Shown here: positions 45,287 to 54,400 of the stretch, in pieces
How positions within the stretch are numbered: the stretch's first letter is position 1
Layout of the letters: the number at the start of each line of letters is the position of its first letter
Assembly (NCBI RefSeq): GCF_028682455.1
Contig: NZ_JANHLD010000002.1
Span: 310,001 to 374,000, forward strand
Reading direction: 5' to 3'
Length of the DNA: 64,000 nucleotides
From: Pseudomonas putida
GTDB taxonomy: Bacteria > Pseudomonadota > Gammaproteobacteria > Pseudomonadales > Pseudomonadaceae
Notes under the pieces: model-generated
What the model saw: the letters and a program-made list of their open reading frames with translations, nothing else
Databases searched by the model: none
What the model was told of the DNA's origin: nothing
Made by a program: the position numbers and the translations under genes

Positions 45287-45933
45287 AGCCCGTGTTGTCC
45301 ATCGATGTATTTTTCGACTTTATCTGCCCCTGGTGCCTGATCGGCCAGCGTCACCTCGAGCGTGCCCTGGGGCAATTGCGTGCCGAGTACCCCCAGCTAC
45401 AGGTCAACCTGCGCTGGCGGGGCGTGCAACTGTTGCCGAACGTCCCGGCAGAAGGCTTGCCGTTCGAGGCGTTCTACCTTCAGCGACTGGGCAGCGAACA
45501 GGCCGTGCGCCATCGTCAGGCGCAGGTGAAGGTGGCGGCCAACGCGGCGGGGGAGCCCATCGACTTTTCCCGCATCAGCCGCATGCCCAACACCGCCGAT
45601 GCCCATCGCTTGCTGGAGCGCGCGGTGGCCCTGGGCAACCCGACGCAGGTCCAGGCGCTGCTCGATCAGCTGTTTGCCGGCTACTTTCACCAGGGCAAGG
45701 ACCTGGGCAATCGCAGCACCTTGCTGAGCATTGCCGAGGGCTGCGGGCTGATGCCTGCGCAGGTTGCCGACTGCCTGCGCGGCGACGCCACCCCGTTCAT
45801 CGGGGCCAGCCCGGCACCAGCCAGTGGTGTGCCGTGCTTCAGTTTCAACCAGCACCGGGTGGTGTCAGGCGCCCAGCCTGTGGAGGTGCTGCTCGAGGTG
45901 ATACGCGAGTCCCTGGAAGAGGCGACAGCATGA
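45283..45933 (+). CDS. DsbA/FrnE-family thioredoxin-fold oxidoreductase
   Basis: A 216-aa cytoplasmic DsbA-like protein starting with GTG at 45283, which overlaps the MFS stop (GTGA). The motif FDFICPWCLIGQ near residues 12-22 holds the CPWC pair (Cys 15 and 18). No signal peptide is present, so it is not a periplasmic DsbA. Related proteins include FrnE and 2-hydroxychromene-2-carboxylate isomerase, some of which use glutathione. In this operon it could act on a thiol adduct or isomerise an intermediate; the role is open. Confidence 0.88.
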   Translation: MKPVLSIDVFFDFICPWCLIGQRHLERALGQLRAEYPQLQVNLRWRGVQLLPNVPAEGLPFEAFYLQRLGSEQAVRHRQAQVKVAANAAGEPIDFSRISRMPNTADAHRLLERAVALGNPTQVQALLDQLFAGYFHQGKDLGNRSTLLSIAEGCGLMPAQVADCLRGDATPFIGASPAPASGVPCFSFNQHRVVSGAQPVEVLLEVIRESLEEATA

Positions 45934-46256
45934 CGCTTCGCTATCCGGTACCCGGCCACAAGGTGCCGGCGCGCGACTGCCGCGCGCTGGTGGAATTCGA
46001 GGGCAGGAGCCTGGCGCTGTTCAACGTCGCCGACACCCTGTACGCCATCGACGACAGCTGCCCGCACCAGGGCGCCTCGCTGTGTGGCGGGCGCCTGGAG
46101 GGGCGGGTGATCCAGTGCTGCGCCCACGGCCTGCGCTTCGATCTGGCCAGCGGGTACCTGCTCAATTCGACGGCGCTCAAGGTGCCTAGCTACCCGGTCG
46201 AGCGCCAGGGCGAGCAGGTGTTTATCGTTGTGGATTCCGAGGAGCCCGGCCCATGA
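45930..46256 (+). CDS. Rieske [2Fe-2S] protein (ferredoxin/NirD-like)
   Basis: A 108-aa single-domain Rieske protein. Ligands are complete: CPHQG (Cys 44, His 46) and CCAHGLRF (Cys 63, His 66). It overlaps the preceding gene (ATGA) and the following gene (ATGA) by four bases each. No oxygenase alpha subunit or ferredoxin reductase gene lies in the operon, so its electron partner is unknown. It may supply electrons to an enzyme encoded elsewhere or to the dioxygenase in a non-standard way. Confidence 0.92.
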   Translation: MTLRYPVPGHKVPARDCRALVEFEGRSLALFNVADTLYAIDDSCPHQGASLCGGRLEGRVIQCCAHGLRFDLASGYLLNSTALKVPSYPVERQGEQVFIVVDSEEPGP

Positions 46257-47263
46257 GCACTATCGCCATTGCCACCGTCAACCACCGTGCACGAGAACTG
46301 GCACCGGGTTTTGTCGTCAGCCTGATCGCGGCGGCGGCGGCCAGTTTCCTGAGTGAACATTACGACGCGCCGGTGATGCTGTTCGCCCTGTTGCTGGGCA
46401 TGGCCCTGAACTTCCTCGCGGCGGACGGTCGTTGCAAGGCCGGTATTGAATTCACCGCGCGCACGGTGCTGCGCATCGGTGTCGCGCTGCTGGGCATGCG
46501 CATCACCCTCGAGCAAATCGCCAGCCTCGGCTGGAAGCCGGTGGCACTGGTAGTCATCATCGTGGTGGTGACTATCGGGGTGTCGATGGTGGTCGCCAAG
46601 GCCATGGGCTTCAATCGGTTGTTCGGCATGCTGACCGGCGGTGCCACGGCGATCTGCGGGGCTTCGGCGGCGTTGGCGCTGGCGGCGGCCTTGCCCGCGC
46701 ACAAGCAGAAGGAGCATGCCACGCTGTTCACGGTGATCGGGGTGTCGGCGTTGTCGACGCTGGCGATGATTGTCTACCCGATGATTGCCGACTGGTTGCA
46801 GCTCTCGCCGCCACAGGCCGGGGTGTTCCTGGGGGCCACCATTCATGATGTGGCGCAGGTAGTGGGGGCCGGCTACAGCATGTCCACCGAGACCGGCGAT
46901 GTGGCGACCGTGGTGAAACTGATGCGGGTGGCCATGCTGCTGCCGGTGATCGTGGTGGCGGCGATGATCACCCGGCGCGCCGGGGACGATGCCAGCGGGC
47001 AGCGGCCGCCACTGTTGCCGTGGTTCGCGGTGGGCTTTGTGCTGTTGGCCTGCCTGAACAGTACCGGTTGGGTCCCGGCGCTGGTGCAGGGTGGGGTCAA
47101 TGACCTGTCGCGCTGGTGCCTGGTGGTGGCGATCAGTGCGCTGGGGATGAAGACGCAGCTCAAGGAACTGGCCAGGGTAGGCATCAAGCCCATTGCCTTG
47201 ATGGTGGGGGAGACGGTGTTCCTTGTCGTGCTGGTGCTGGCCTTGATGCATTGGGGGTTGTAG
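46253..47263 (+). CDS. YeiH/UPF0324-family putative sulfate/sulfite exporter
   Basis: A 336-aa membrane protein with about ten hydrophobic segments. Family motifs are visible: RTVLRIGVALLGMRITLEQI, the conserved GGATAICGASAALALAAALP and GATIHDVAQVVGAGY. Members include E. coli YeiH and proteins proposed to export sulfite or sulfate during sulfonate breakdown. It is the last gene of the operon (4-bp overlap with the Rieske gene). Its presence beside a TauD-like dioxygenase is the main reason to suspect sulfonate chemistry here. Confidence 0.9.
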   Translation: MSTIAIATVNHRARELAPGFVVSLIAAAAASFLSEHYDAPVMLFALLLGMALNFLAADGRCKAGIEFTARTVLRIGVALLGMRITLEQIASLGWKPVALVVIIVVVTIGVSMVVAKAMGFNRLFGMLTGGATAICGASAALALAAALPAHKQKEHATLFTVIGVSALSTLAMIVYPMIADWLQLSPPQAGVFLGATIHDVAQVVGAGYSMSTETGDVATVVKLMRVAMLLPVIVVAAMITRRAGDDASGQRPPLLPWFAVGFVLLACLNSTGWVPALVQGGVNDLSRWCLVVAISALGMKTQLKELARVGIKPIALMVGETVFLVVLVLALMHWGL

Positions 47264-47280
47264 CCCCCAATGCCGGGGGC
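47251..47280. terminator. Possible bidirectional terminator between yeiH-like and TenA genes
   Basis: Two overlapping GC-rich hairpins: TTGGGGG (47251-47257) with CCCCCAA (47264-47270), and GCCCCC (47263-47268) with GGGGGC (47275-47280). They span the YeiH stop and the 25-bp convergent gap. No T-run is present in either direction, so termination is inferred from position only. Confidence 0.4.
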
Positions 47281-47288
47281 GCCGGGGC

Positions 47289-47948
47289 TTACTCGGCGTC
47301 CAGGCCCATCTGCCAGAAGTCTGCTTCCAGGCGCGAGGCCTGGGCGAAGATCTTCACCAACTCCTCGAACCGACGCTCGGTCATCGTCCGTGACGCCAGG
47401 TCGTCCAGGTGCGCCCGGGCAGCCGTTGCCACCGCCTGGTAGCCGGCCCCGGCGTATTCGCCGATCCATTCGCGATACGGGTGATCGGCCAGGGCTTCGA
47501 CACCGTCGGGGCTCAGGTTGCGGCCGATTTCGGCATAGCCGATCACGCAGGGTGCCAGGGCCACATGCAGGTCGAGCAGGTCGCCCGCCGCGCCGCAGTC
47601 CAACACGAAACGGGTGTAGGCCACCGTGGCCTGGTGTTCCGGCGTGGCCGCCAGCGCGTCGGGCGACAGGCCCCAGCGCTGGCACAGGCGCACATGCAGC
47701 TCGGTCTCGTCGAGGATCGCCGCCAGCCCCGCCTGGGCCGAGCGGATGTCGGCCAGGGTGCGACTCTTGTAGGCGGCCAGGGCCCAGGAGCGGGCGAACT
47801 GGATCAGGAACAGGTAGTCCTGCACCAGGTACTTGCGAAAGGCCGGTTGCGCCAGGGTACCGGCGCCCATCTGGCGGACGAAGGCGTGGTCGACGTAGCT
47901 GTTCCAGTCGGCGGCGGCTGCCTGCTTGAGGCGATCGAAGATGTCCAT
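47289..47948 (-). CDS. tenA: TenA family protein, Cys type (aminopyrimidine aminohydrolase)
   Basis: A 219-aa all-helical TenA protein. The expected active-site Cys is in HVALAPCVIGYAEIG, and the conserved ELHVRL and FVRQMGAGTL stretches are present. By family it releases hydroxymethyl-aminopyrimidine from degraded thiamin for salvage. It lies 3 bp downstream of a second TenA-like gene, both behind a TPP riboswitch. Confidence 0.9.
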   Translation of the reverse strand: MDIFDRLKQAAAADWNSYVDHAFVRQMGAGTLAQPAFRKYLVQDYLFLIQFARSWALAAYKSRTLADIRSAQAGLAAILDETELHVRLCQRWGLSPDALAATPEHQATVAYTRFVLDCGAAGDLLDLHVALAPCVIGYAEIGRNLSPDGVEALADHPYREWIGEYAGAGYQAVATAARAHLDDLASRTMTERRFEELVKIFAQASRLEADFWQMGLDAE

Positions 47949-47951
47949 TGC

Positions 47952-48599
47952 TTATCCCTTGAGGTCGTAGGCGGCGTCGAAGAAGGCATGTTCCAGGGTG
48001 ACGGCGCGCAGGAAGAAATCAGTGCTGACCTGCACGTGGGCAGGGCCGACCCGATCCAGCTCGCTGCGCAGGAAGGCGACAAAGGCCTGGAAATCGGGGT
48101 TGTCGTGCAGGGTGATCCATTCGGCGTGTTCAAAGCGTGGCGGCAGAACTTTGGGTGCCCGCAGGGCCCAGTCCAGGTACAGGCCTTCGGCGACATTGAG
48201 CACCGCCAGGGCCGCTGCGTAGGAACGGGTGGCCGCCGCTTCGCGCATGAGGGCCTTGAAGCCTGCGGTCGGCGCTGCGTCCGGCGCTTGCAGGCGTTGC
48301 GCCTCGCTGACTCCGAGCGCTTCGAAGGCGCGCAGGAAATAAGTGTTCTCTTCCCCCGAAATCACCCCGGTAAAGCGACCCAGGCGGATACGCGCCTCGA
48401 AGGTATCGGCCGTGGCAATGGCGGCGCCGAGCAGGGTCAGGAAGCTGTCGATGAAACGATGGTCCTGGATCAGGTAATTGACCATGACGGCATCGTCGAG
48501 GGTGCCGGCCATCAGTTCGTTGACGAAACGATGCTCGATGGACTGGGTCCAGCTCGGTTCGCTCTGGCGGCGGAGGGTGTCGGTAAAGCGTTCGGTCAT
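47952..48599 (-). CDS. TenA-like protein, type lacking the active-site Cys
   Basis: A 215-aa paralogue of the next gene. The Cys-containing motif is replaced by ALAVLNVAEGLYLDW, typical of the TenA_E branch, in which a Glu substitutes for the Cys. TenA_E proteins hydrolyse formylaminopyrimidine-type thiamin breakdown products in some organisms. I chose the ATG at 48599 (GAGGACAG upstream); an ATG 16 codons earlier is also possible. First gene after the riboswitch. Confidence 0.85.
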   Translation of the reverse strand: MTERFTDTLRRQSEPSWTQSIEHRFVNELMAGTLDDAVMVNYLIQDHRFIDSFLTLLGAAIATADTFEARIRLGRFTGVISGEENTYFLRAFEALGVSEAQRLQAPDAAPTAGFKALMREAAATRSYAAALAVLNVAEGLYLDWALRAPKVLPPRFEHAEWITLHDNPDFQAFVAFLRSELDRVGPAHVQVSTDFFLRAVTLEHAFFDAAYDLKG

Positions 48600-48687
48600 C
48601 CTGCTGTCCTCATTGATGGCGACAGCGAGACCGGTGGTAGCAGACATGGGCGGCCTCGCAGTGAGACCGGCAAAAAGGCAGGTTGGC

Positions 48688-48790
48688 TATCCCCATCCCT
48701 TCGCCGGCATGATCCGGATCAGGTTCGAAGGGTCACCGCGCTGCTCGCGCCAGCGGTTTCTCAGCCCGTTGCCGGGCTCCCCTTGGTGGG
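48688..48790 (-). ncRNA. TPP riboswitch (THI element)
   Basis: On the minus strand the element runs from CCACCAAGGGGAGCCCGG through the THI hallmarks GGGCTGAGAAACC and GACCCTTCGAACCTGATC, and then CATGCCGGCGAAGGGA. The P2/P4 helices and the TPP-binding CUGAGA are intact. It ends about 90 bp before the first TenA-like start at 48599 (or about 40 bp before the alternative one). When TPP is plentiful it should reduce expression of the two TenA genes. Confidence 0.95.
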
Positions 48791-48832
48791 CCGAATCTAT
48801 ACAGCAAGCGCACAGGAATGTCACGTTGCCGG

Positions 48833-50020
48833 CTAGTGAATGCTCGAGGCCAGCTCGAAGATCGGCATGTACATCAAGATCACGATAAAGCCGATCAACA
48901 GCCCGATGAAGGTCATCAGCAGCGGCTCGAACAGGCGCACGAACCACTCGATCCAGCGGCCGATCTCTTCATCGTAGAAGTCGGCGCTGCGCTCCATCAT
49001 CTGCCCCAGGTTGCCCGACTGCTCACCGGCGCGCAGCAGGCGCAACGACACCGGCGTCACCAGTTGCCCGGCCTCCAGCGCCGCCGACAGCGACAAGCCT
49101 TCGCGCACCCGTTCGCAAGCCTGCTCCAGGCGCAGGCTGGCGGCTGCACCGAGCAGCCCGCGGGCCATCTGCATGGCCGTCAAGATCGGGATACCGCCCT
49201 GCAACAGAATCCCCAGCGACCGGTAGAAGCGCGCCAGCTCGTACATCACCAGGCGCCGGTGCAGGGCCGGCAAGCGTTCGAGCTGGCGGTTGAGCCAGCG
49301 TCGTACCCGGGGATCGCGTCGCAGCACGAACAGCCCCACCATGCTTGCGACAAATCCGATACCCAGCGGCGCCTGATGGGCATGCAGGAACATCCCGGCC
49401 TGCATCAGCAGCCGCGACAGCCAGGGCAGCTCCGTGCCCAGGCCCTCGAACACCAGGCTGAAGCGCGGCACCACATAGCCCAGCAGGAACAGCACCACGC
49501 CGCCACCAACCAGCAACAGCAAGAGGGGGTAGATCGAGGCGCTGATGATCTTCTGGCGCACTTCGTCCATGCGCTGGCGATAGGCGACGTAGCGCCCCAG
49601 GGCATCACCCAGGGCGCCGGTCTTCTCGCTCGACTGCACCAGGGCGACATAGAGCGGCGGGAATACACTGGGCAATTGCGCCAGCGACTGGGAGAACGAC
49701 TTGCCCTCGTACAGCAGGCGCACCAGTTCGCCCAGGGTCTTGCGCGCCTGGGGGGCCGACTCTTTCTCGGCCAGGCTCTCCAGGGCGTCGATCAGCGGCA
49801 GGCCGGCATTGAGCAGAGTGGTCAGCTCCTGGCTGAACAGCACCAGGTCGAACGCCTCGCCACGGCGCCAGCGCAATTTGGCAAAGCGTTCGCAACTGCG
49901 CACGCTGACCACCCGCAAACCTTGTTGCTCGGCCTGCTGCCTGGCTTGCCCGGCATCCTGGGCGTCCAGCGTCAGCAGCACCACACCGGCCTTGCCCAGT
50001 GCCTTGAGCTCGTAGCGCAT
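48833..50020 (-). CDS. gspF: Type II secretion inner-membrane platform protein GspF
   Basis: A 395-aa GspF/PilC-family protein with three hydrophobic segments and two repeated cytoplasmic domains. Signature stretches are LPLIDALESLAEKE and the repeat IPILTAMQMARG, with the terminal FVRLFEPLLMTFIGLLIGFI. It lies 14 bp downstream of gspG on the same strand. Only part of a type II secretion set is visible in this window (F, G and, at the far end, E). The adjacent manganese oxidase is a likely cargo; a Gsp-related pathway for Mn-oxidising factor secretion has been reported in P. putida GB-1. Confidence 0.93.
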   Translation of the reverse strand: MRYELKALGKAGVVLLTLDAQDAGQARQQAEQQGLRVVSVRSCERFAKLRWRRGEAFDLVLFSQELTTLLNAGLPLIDALESLAEKESAPQARKTLGELVRLLYEGKSFSQSLAQLPSVFPPLYVALVQSSEKTGALGDALGRYVAYRQRMDEVRQKIISASIYPLLLLLVGGGVVLFLLGYVVPRFSLVFEGLGTELPWLSRLLMQAGMFLHAHQAPLGIGFVASMVGLFVLRRDPRVRRWLNRQLERLPALHRRLVMYELARFYRSLGILLQGGIPILTAMQMARGLLGAAASLRLEQACERVREGLSLSAALEAGQLVTPVSLRLLRAGEQSGNLGQMMERSADFYDEEIGRWIEWFVRLFEPLLMTFIGLLIGFIVILMYMPIFELASSIH

Positions 50021-50034
50021 GGCGTGTTCCTCGC

Positions 50035-50457
50035 TTACTGCCAGCTGGTGATCTCGGCGTTTTCACCGTCACCGCCGGGTTGGCCGTCCTTGCCCATCGA
50101 CAGCAGGTCGTACTCGCCGTTCTCGCCAGGCTGGCGGTAGATGTAGTTGCGGCCCCACGGGTCCTGCGGGACTTTTTTCTGCAGGTAGGGCCCCGACCAG
50201 CGGGTTTCGTCGCTGGGGGCCGCCACCAGGGCGTTCAGGCCTTGCTCTGAACTGGGGTAATGCCCTACCTCCAGCCGATACAGGTCCAGGGCCTTGCCCA
50301 GGCCTTCGATCTGCGCCCGCGCCACCTTGGCCTCGGAGCGCCCCAGCTGGCTGAAGTACTTGGGTGCGACGATACCGGCCAACAGCCCCAGCACCACCAG
50401 TACCACCAGCAGTTCAAGCAGGGTGAATCCCTGTTGTGCGCGTTTCTTGTTGTTCAT
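50035..50457 (-). CDS. gspG: Type II secretion major pseudopilin GspG
   Basis: A 140-aa pseudopilin. The prepilin cleavage site is KRAQQG/FTLLELLVVLVVLG with the required Glu at +5. The C-terminal calcium-binding GspG region follows (PQDPWGRNYIYRQPGENGEYDLLSMG). The start is the ATG at 50457. It is the first gene of a minus-strand pair with gspF and divergent from the lytic transglycosylase. Confidence 0.95.
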   Translation of the reverse strand: MNNKKRAQQGFTLLELLVVLVVLGLLAGIVAPKYFSQLGRSEAKVARAQIEGLGKALDLYRLEVGHYPSSEQGLNALVAAPSDETRWSGPYLQKKVPQDPWGRNYIYRQPGENGEYDLLSMGKDGQPGGDGENAEITSWQ

Positions 50458-50544
50458 GACCAGCCCTCCATTGTGCGCCTGCAATGCCTCATGCAAATGC
50501 CGTGCGCGTCTGCGCCAAGCCTTTGCGCCACGGGCATGGCAAGG

Positions 50545-50560
50545 CGGCACAGTGCTTGCG
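50545..50560 (+). promoter_or_regulatory. Sigma-54 promoter candidate before the lytic transglycosylase
   Basis: CGGCACAGTGCTTGCG has the -24 GG (50546-50547) and -12 GC (50558-50559) twelve bases apart, with GGCAC and TTGC intact. It lies 74 bp before the transglycosylase ATG. A perfect palindrome GGGGCATATGCCCC (50587-50600) follows between promoter and gene and is also about 130 bp upstream of the divergent gspG. Confidence 0.6.
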
Positions 50561-50633
50561 TCACTGGCTGAAAGCCTCGGCAATCGGGGCATATGCCCCA
50601 CTTTTCGGGGGACGCAACGGGGAGGGCGGCAGC

Positions 50634-51239
50634 ATGCGCTGGCTCACTGCAGGAATGTTTGTCTGTCTGGCATCGACCAGCCCGGTCCAGGCCGATGTCT
50701 ATATCTCGATCAAGGCCGATGGCAGCTACGTGCTGTCCAACGTCCACCGACCCGGGCGCGAGTACCAGCGCGTCATCAGCGAACCGGGCGCGAGCCTTGC
50801 CAGCAGTGGCCAGGCGCAACTGATCACCGGGATGCCTTATGCCAAGGTGGTAGCGGCGGCGGCCAAGGCCAACGACCTGCCTGAAGCCCTGCTGCATGCG
50901 GTGATCCAGGCCGAGTCACGCTACGACCCCAATGCCCGGTCGGCCAGTGGCGCGGTGGGCCTGATGCAACTGATGCCCGATACCGCCAGGGAGCTGGGCG
51001 TCAAGAATGCCCTGGACCCTGCCTCCAACGTGCAGGGCGGGGCGCGCTACCTCAAGCGCATGCTCACTCTCTTCGACAACGACATCACCCTGGCGGTGGC
51101 GGCCTACAACGCCGGCCCCGACGCGGTGATGCGCCGTGGACGGGTAGTGCCGCCGTATGCCGAGACCCAGCGCTATGTACCCAAGGTGTTGCGCCAGTAC
51201 CGGCGGCTGCAGGGATTGGCCGTGGATGCGCCGCTGTGA
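50634..51239 (+). CDS. Exported SLT-type lytic transglycosylase with DUF4124-like N-terminus
   Basis: A 201-aa protein with a signal peptide (LTAGMFVCLASTSPVQA), a short DUF4124-like stretch (DVYISIKADGSYVLSNVH) and a Slt70-type domain from about residue 75. The catalytic Glu is in IQAESRYDPNARS, and the GAVGLMQLMPDTA, YLKRML and AVAAYNAGP motifs are complete. It should open peptidoglycan locally, and its place between gsp genes and mnxG suggests it helps build the secretion channel. GGAGGGCGGC precedes the ATG. Confidence 0.93.
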   Translation: MRWLTAGMFVCLASTSPVQADVYISIKADGSYVLSNVHRPGREYQRVISEPGASLASSGQAQLITGMPYAKVVAAAAKANDLPEALLHAVIQAESRYDPNARSASGAVGLMQLMPDTARELGVKNALDPASNVQGGARYLKRMLTLFDNDITLAVAAYNAGPDAVMRRGRVVPPYAETQRYVPKVLRQYRRLQGLAVDAPL

Positions 51240-51267
51240 TGGCGTCTGGACTTGCCCGGCGATAAGG

Positions 51268-51311
51268 GATTCCCCGTTTAGTGGGGAATACCGGGGAATC
51301 CCCCCCAATCA
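51268..51311 (+). promoter_or_regulatory. GC-rich dyads upstream of mnxG, candidate activator site
   Basis: The stretch contains TTCCCCGTTTAGTGGGGAA (arms TTCCCC/GGGGAA) followed by ATACCGGGGAATCCCCCCC. The element AATACCGGGGA (51287-51297) recurs in inverted orientation as TCCCCGGCATT upstream of the response regulator (62855-62865). It is 50-90 bp before the sigma-54 promoter at 51360, a plausible though short enhancer distance. Confidence 0.5.
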
Positions 51312-51359
51312 GGATTCATTACGGGCTCCAGGCTATTGATAGTTAAGTAAAAAACCACC

Positions 51360-51375
51360 TGGCACGGGCCTTGCT
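51360..51375 (+). promoter_or_regulatory. Sigma-54 promoter before mnxG
   Basis: TGGCACGGGCCTTGCT is a near-perfect match to the sigma-54 consensus (TGGCACG, four bases, TTGCW), with GG at 51361-51362 and GC at 51373-51374. It lies 41 bp before the mnxG ATG. Sigma-54 promoters need an NtrC-type activator; MnxR of P. putida GB-1, required for Mn oxidation, is of that type (established knowledge). Confidence 0.85.
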
Positions 51376-51416
51376 CAAGCCTTCCCAGAGAACCCAGGCA
51401 CCAGCGGAGGTGCACA

Positions 51417-54400
51417 ATGACCCCACTAAAAGGCTCTGTCCTTACCTCATTGCTGTTCGCCGCTGCCGCCTTGGGTTGGCAGGAAGGCAGCGAGGCCGCG
51501 GTGCGTTGCGAACGCAACCTGGTGGCCAACGTCGTTGCACTCGATCAGCCCCTGATGTTCAACCGGTTGGGGGCGCAGAACGCCAACGGCATGATGTTCG
51601 CCCTGCGCCGCGACGTGGTCGACGAACATCAGGTTTCCCTGGCCAATGGCGGGGCGGCGGTGCCCGGCAAGGTCACCTTGCGGCCCGACAAGCGCCCACG
51701 TCCCATTGTGCTGCGGGTGGCCGCCGGTGACTGCCTGACCATCAACCTGCAGAACCTGCTGGCCTACCAGGCCAACCCGAACAAGCACGGGATCGATCAC
51801 GAAGAAGAAAACGAAGGCCCCGAGGCCGAAGGCGAAGAGAACGAGTTCGAAAACGAAGGCAATGAACAAGGCGGTGAAAGCTTTGTGGTCGATGACCAGG
51901 TCACCGACCGCCACGTGGGCTTCCAGGTCAACGGCATGCAGGCGGTCAACAGCATCGGCGACATCGCCGCCAACACCGGCCGCAACGGCAACTTCCTGAT
52001 CGCCCCCGGCGCCAACCGTACCTACACCTTGTACGCCGAGCGCGAAGGCGCGTTCGCCGCGACCAGCCAGGGCGCCACCTTCGGCGGCCAGGGTGGCGCC
52101 GGCAACGTCGCCAACGGCCTGTTCGGCCAGGTGGTGGTGCTGCCCAAGTTCGCCCGCACCTACCGCAACACCCTCACCGAAGAAGAGATGCGCCTGAGCA
52201 CTACCGGGCGGGCGCCGACCGGCCAGCCCATCGTCGACTACCAGGCGCGCTATCCTCAGCGCGAGCCATGGATCCGCGAGGGCAAGGCCGGCTCGCCGAT
52301 CATCGCCATGGTCGACGGCAACGAGATCATCTCCAGTGAGTCCGATGCCGTGGTCATGGGCCCCAACACCGACGGCAGCTTCCCGCCGTCCACCTACCCG
52401 CTGGAAAGCCTCGGCAAGCGCAACCCGGCGGTGCCCAACCGCCTCGAGCCGTTCCGCGACTTCGCCGCGCAGTTCACCGATGAAGCGGCCGCCACCCAGG
52501 CCTTCCCCGGCTACTGGGCCGACCCGGTGATGGGCCACGTGCTGGAGCCGACCCGCGACTCGTTCATGATCAACTACGGCTCTGGCGGCATGGGCGCGGA
52601 AGTGGTGGCCAATCGCCTGGGCGTGGGGCCGATGCATGACTGCCTGTCATGCTCTTATGAAGAGTTCTTCCTGAGTTCGCACACCGTCGGTGACGTGGCG
52701 ATGCTGGTGGATGTACCCGCCAACGTCGGCCTCGAGAACCTGCGCCCTGGCCAAACGCCGAGCGCCGACCAGATCGGGGTCAAGGCCACCATGGCCCTGT
52801 ACCCGGCAGAGCCTGCCAACGTCAACCACAGCTACATCGGTGACTTCGTCAAGTTTCGCAACACCCACAACGGCCACGAGCAGCATATTTTCCACCTGCA
52901 CGGGCACCAGTGGTTGTTCAACCCCAACGACGACAACTCCGACTACGTCGACGCCCAGGGCATTGGCCCGGGGGTGGGCTACACCTACGAAATCGCCAAC
53001 GGCGGTTCGGGCAACCGCAACCGGGTCGCGGGCGATGCGATCTATCACTGCCACTTCTACCCGCACTTCGCCCAAGGTATGTGGAGCATGTGGCGGGTAC
53101 ACGACGTGTTCGAAGAGGGCACGCGCCTGGAGGTGTCCAGTCAGGGTGAGGACGGCTATCACAGCGAACCCTACGCACTGCGCAGCGGCAAACCTGCCGC
53201 CGGTGCCCGGGCCTTGCCCGACGGCGAGATCGTCGCCGGTACGCCTATCCCGGCCATCGTGCCGCTGCCTGGCAAGGCCATGGCGCCCATGCCGGGCAAA
53301 GTGGCGGTGATTCCAAAGCTGGCCCCGACCCTGGTCGCCGAGAACGACGACGATGACGACGAACAAGAGGGCGATGACGACTCCGGTCACCACGAGCAGG
53401 CCCCGCGTGCCATTGGCTCGCTGGTGCTGGTCGACCGCAGCGAAGCCAACCGCAACGCCGACGGCAGCCTGAAGAACCCCGGCTATCCATTCTGGATCGG
53501 CGGCATGGAGAGCACGGTCGGCCAACGTCCGCCCACCCCACCGCTGGACATGCTTGACCCGGCCAAGGCCACTGCCCTGAAAAACACCGGCAATGCCCTG
53601 TGGGCCAACCTCGACCCGGCCCAGGTGGGGGGGTGGGACGGTGGTCTGCCACGCCACTCCCTGGACGGCATGGCCGCCGGTGGCGAGGCCAATATCACCA
53701 CCACGGCGCTGGACTTCACCAAGTCGATCACCAAGGCCAAGGCGGTGTTCCTGCCGGAGGAGGGCACCGACGTCGAGCAGGCGGCGATGAGCTTCCATTC
53801 CAAGCTCGAACATCCAAGCTATGCAGTACTGCCGGACAGCCAGACCGTGGCGCGCAACTTCCGCACCAACGGCGCGGCCCCCACCGCCGGCGCACCGTTC
53901 TTCGAGCCGTGCATGGATGACCGCGCCAAGCGCCTGACCCTGGCAGCCGGCAATGGCGAGTTCAACAGTGGTGAACGTCTGGACGCCATGACCTTCACCG
54001 GCTCCTCGACCTTCACCGCCGACCGTCCGCGCATCTATAAAGGCGCCAACATCCAGTTCGACGCGGTGTACAACAAGGTCGGCTACCACTTCCCGCAGGC
54101 GCGCATCATTGCCCTGTGGGAAGACGTGTGGCCGGTGATCAACAAGCAGCGCCCACCGGAGCCGCTGGTGATGCGCATGAACACCTTCGATTGCGTGATG
54201 TACCAGCACACCAACCTGATCCCGTCGTACTACGAGATGGACGACTACCAGGTGCGCACCCCGACCGACGTGATCGGCCAGCACATCCACCTGCCCAAAT
54301 GGGACCTGACGGCCGCCGACGGCTCGGCCAACGGCTGGAACTACGAAGACGGTATTCTCTCGCCCGGCACTGTGGTCGAGCGTATCCATGCCATTCGCGA

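Noticed and set aside
47263..47280. CCCCCAATGCCGGGG at the end of the YeiH-like gene, matching the Mn-locus dyad motif
   Set aside because: It sits in a convergent 3' gap with no promoter after it, so a terminator-like hairpin is a simpler reading than an operator.
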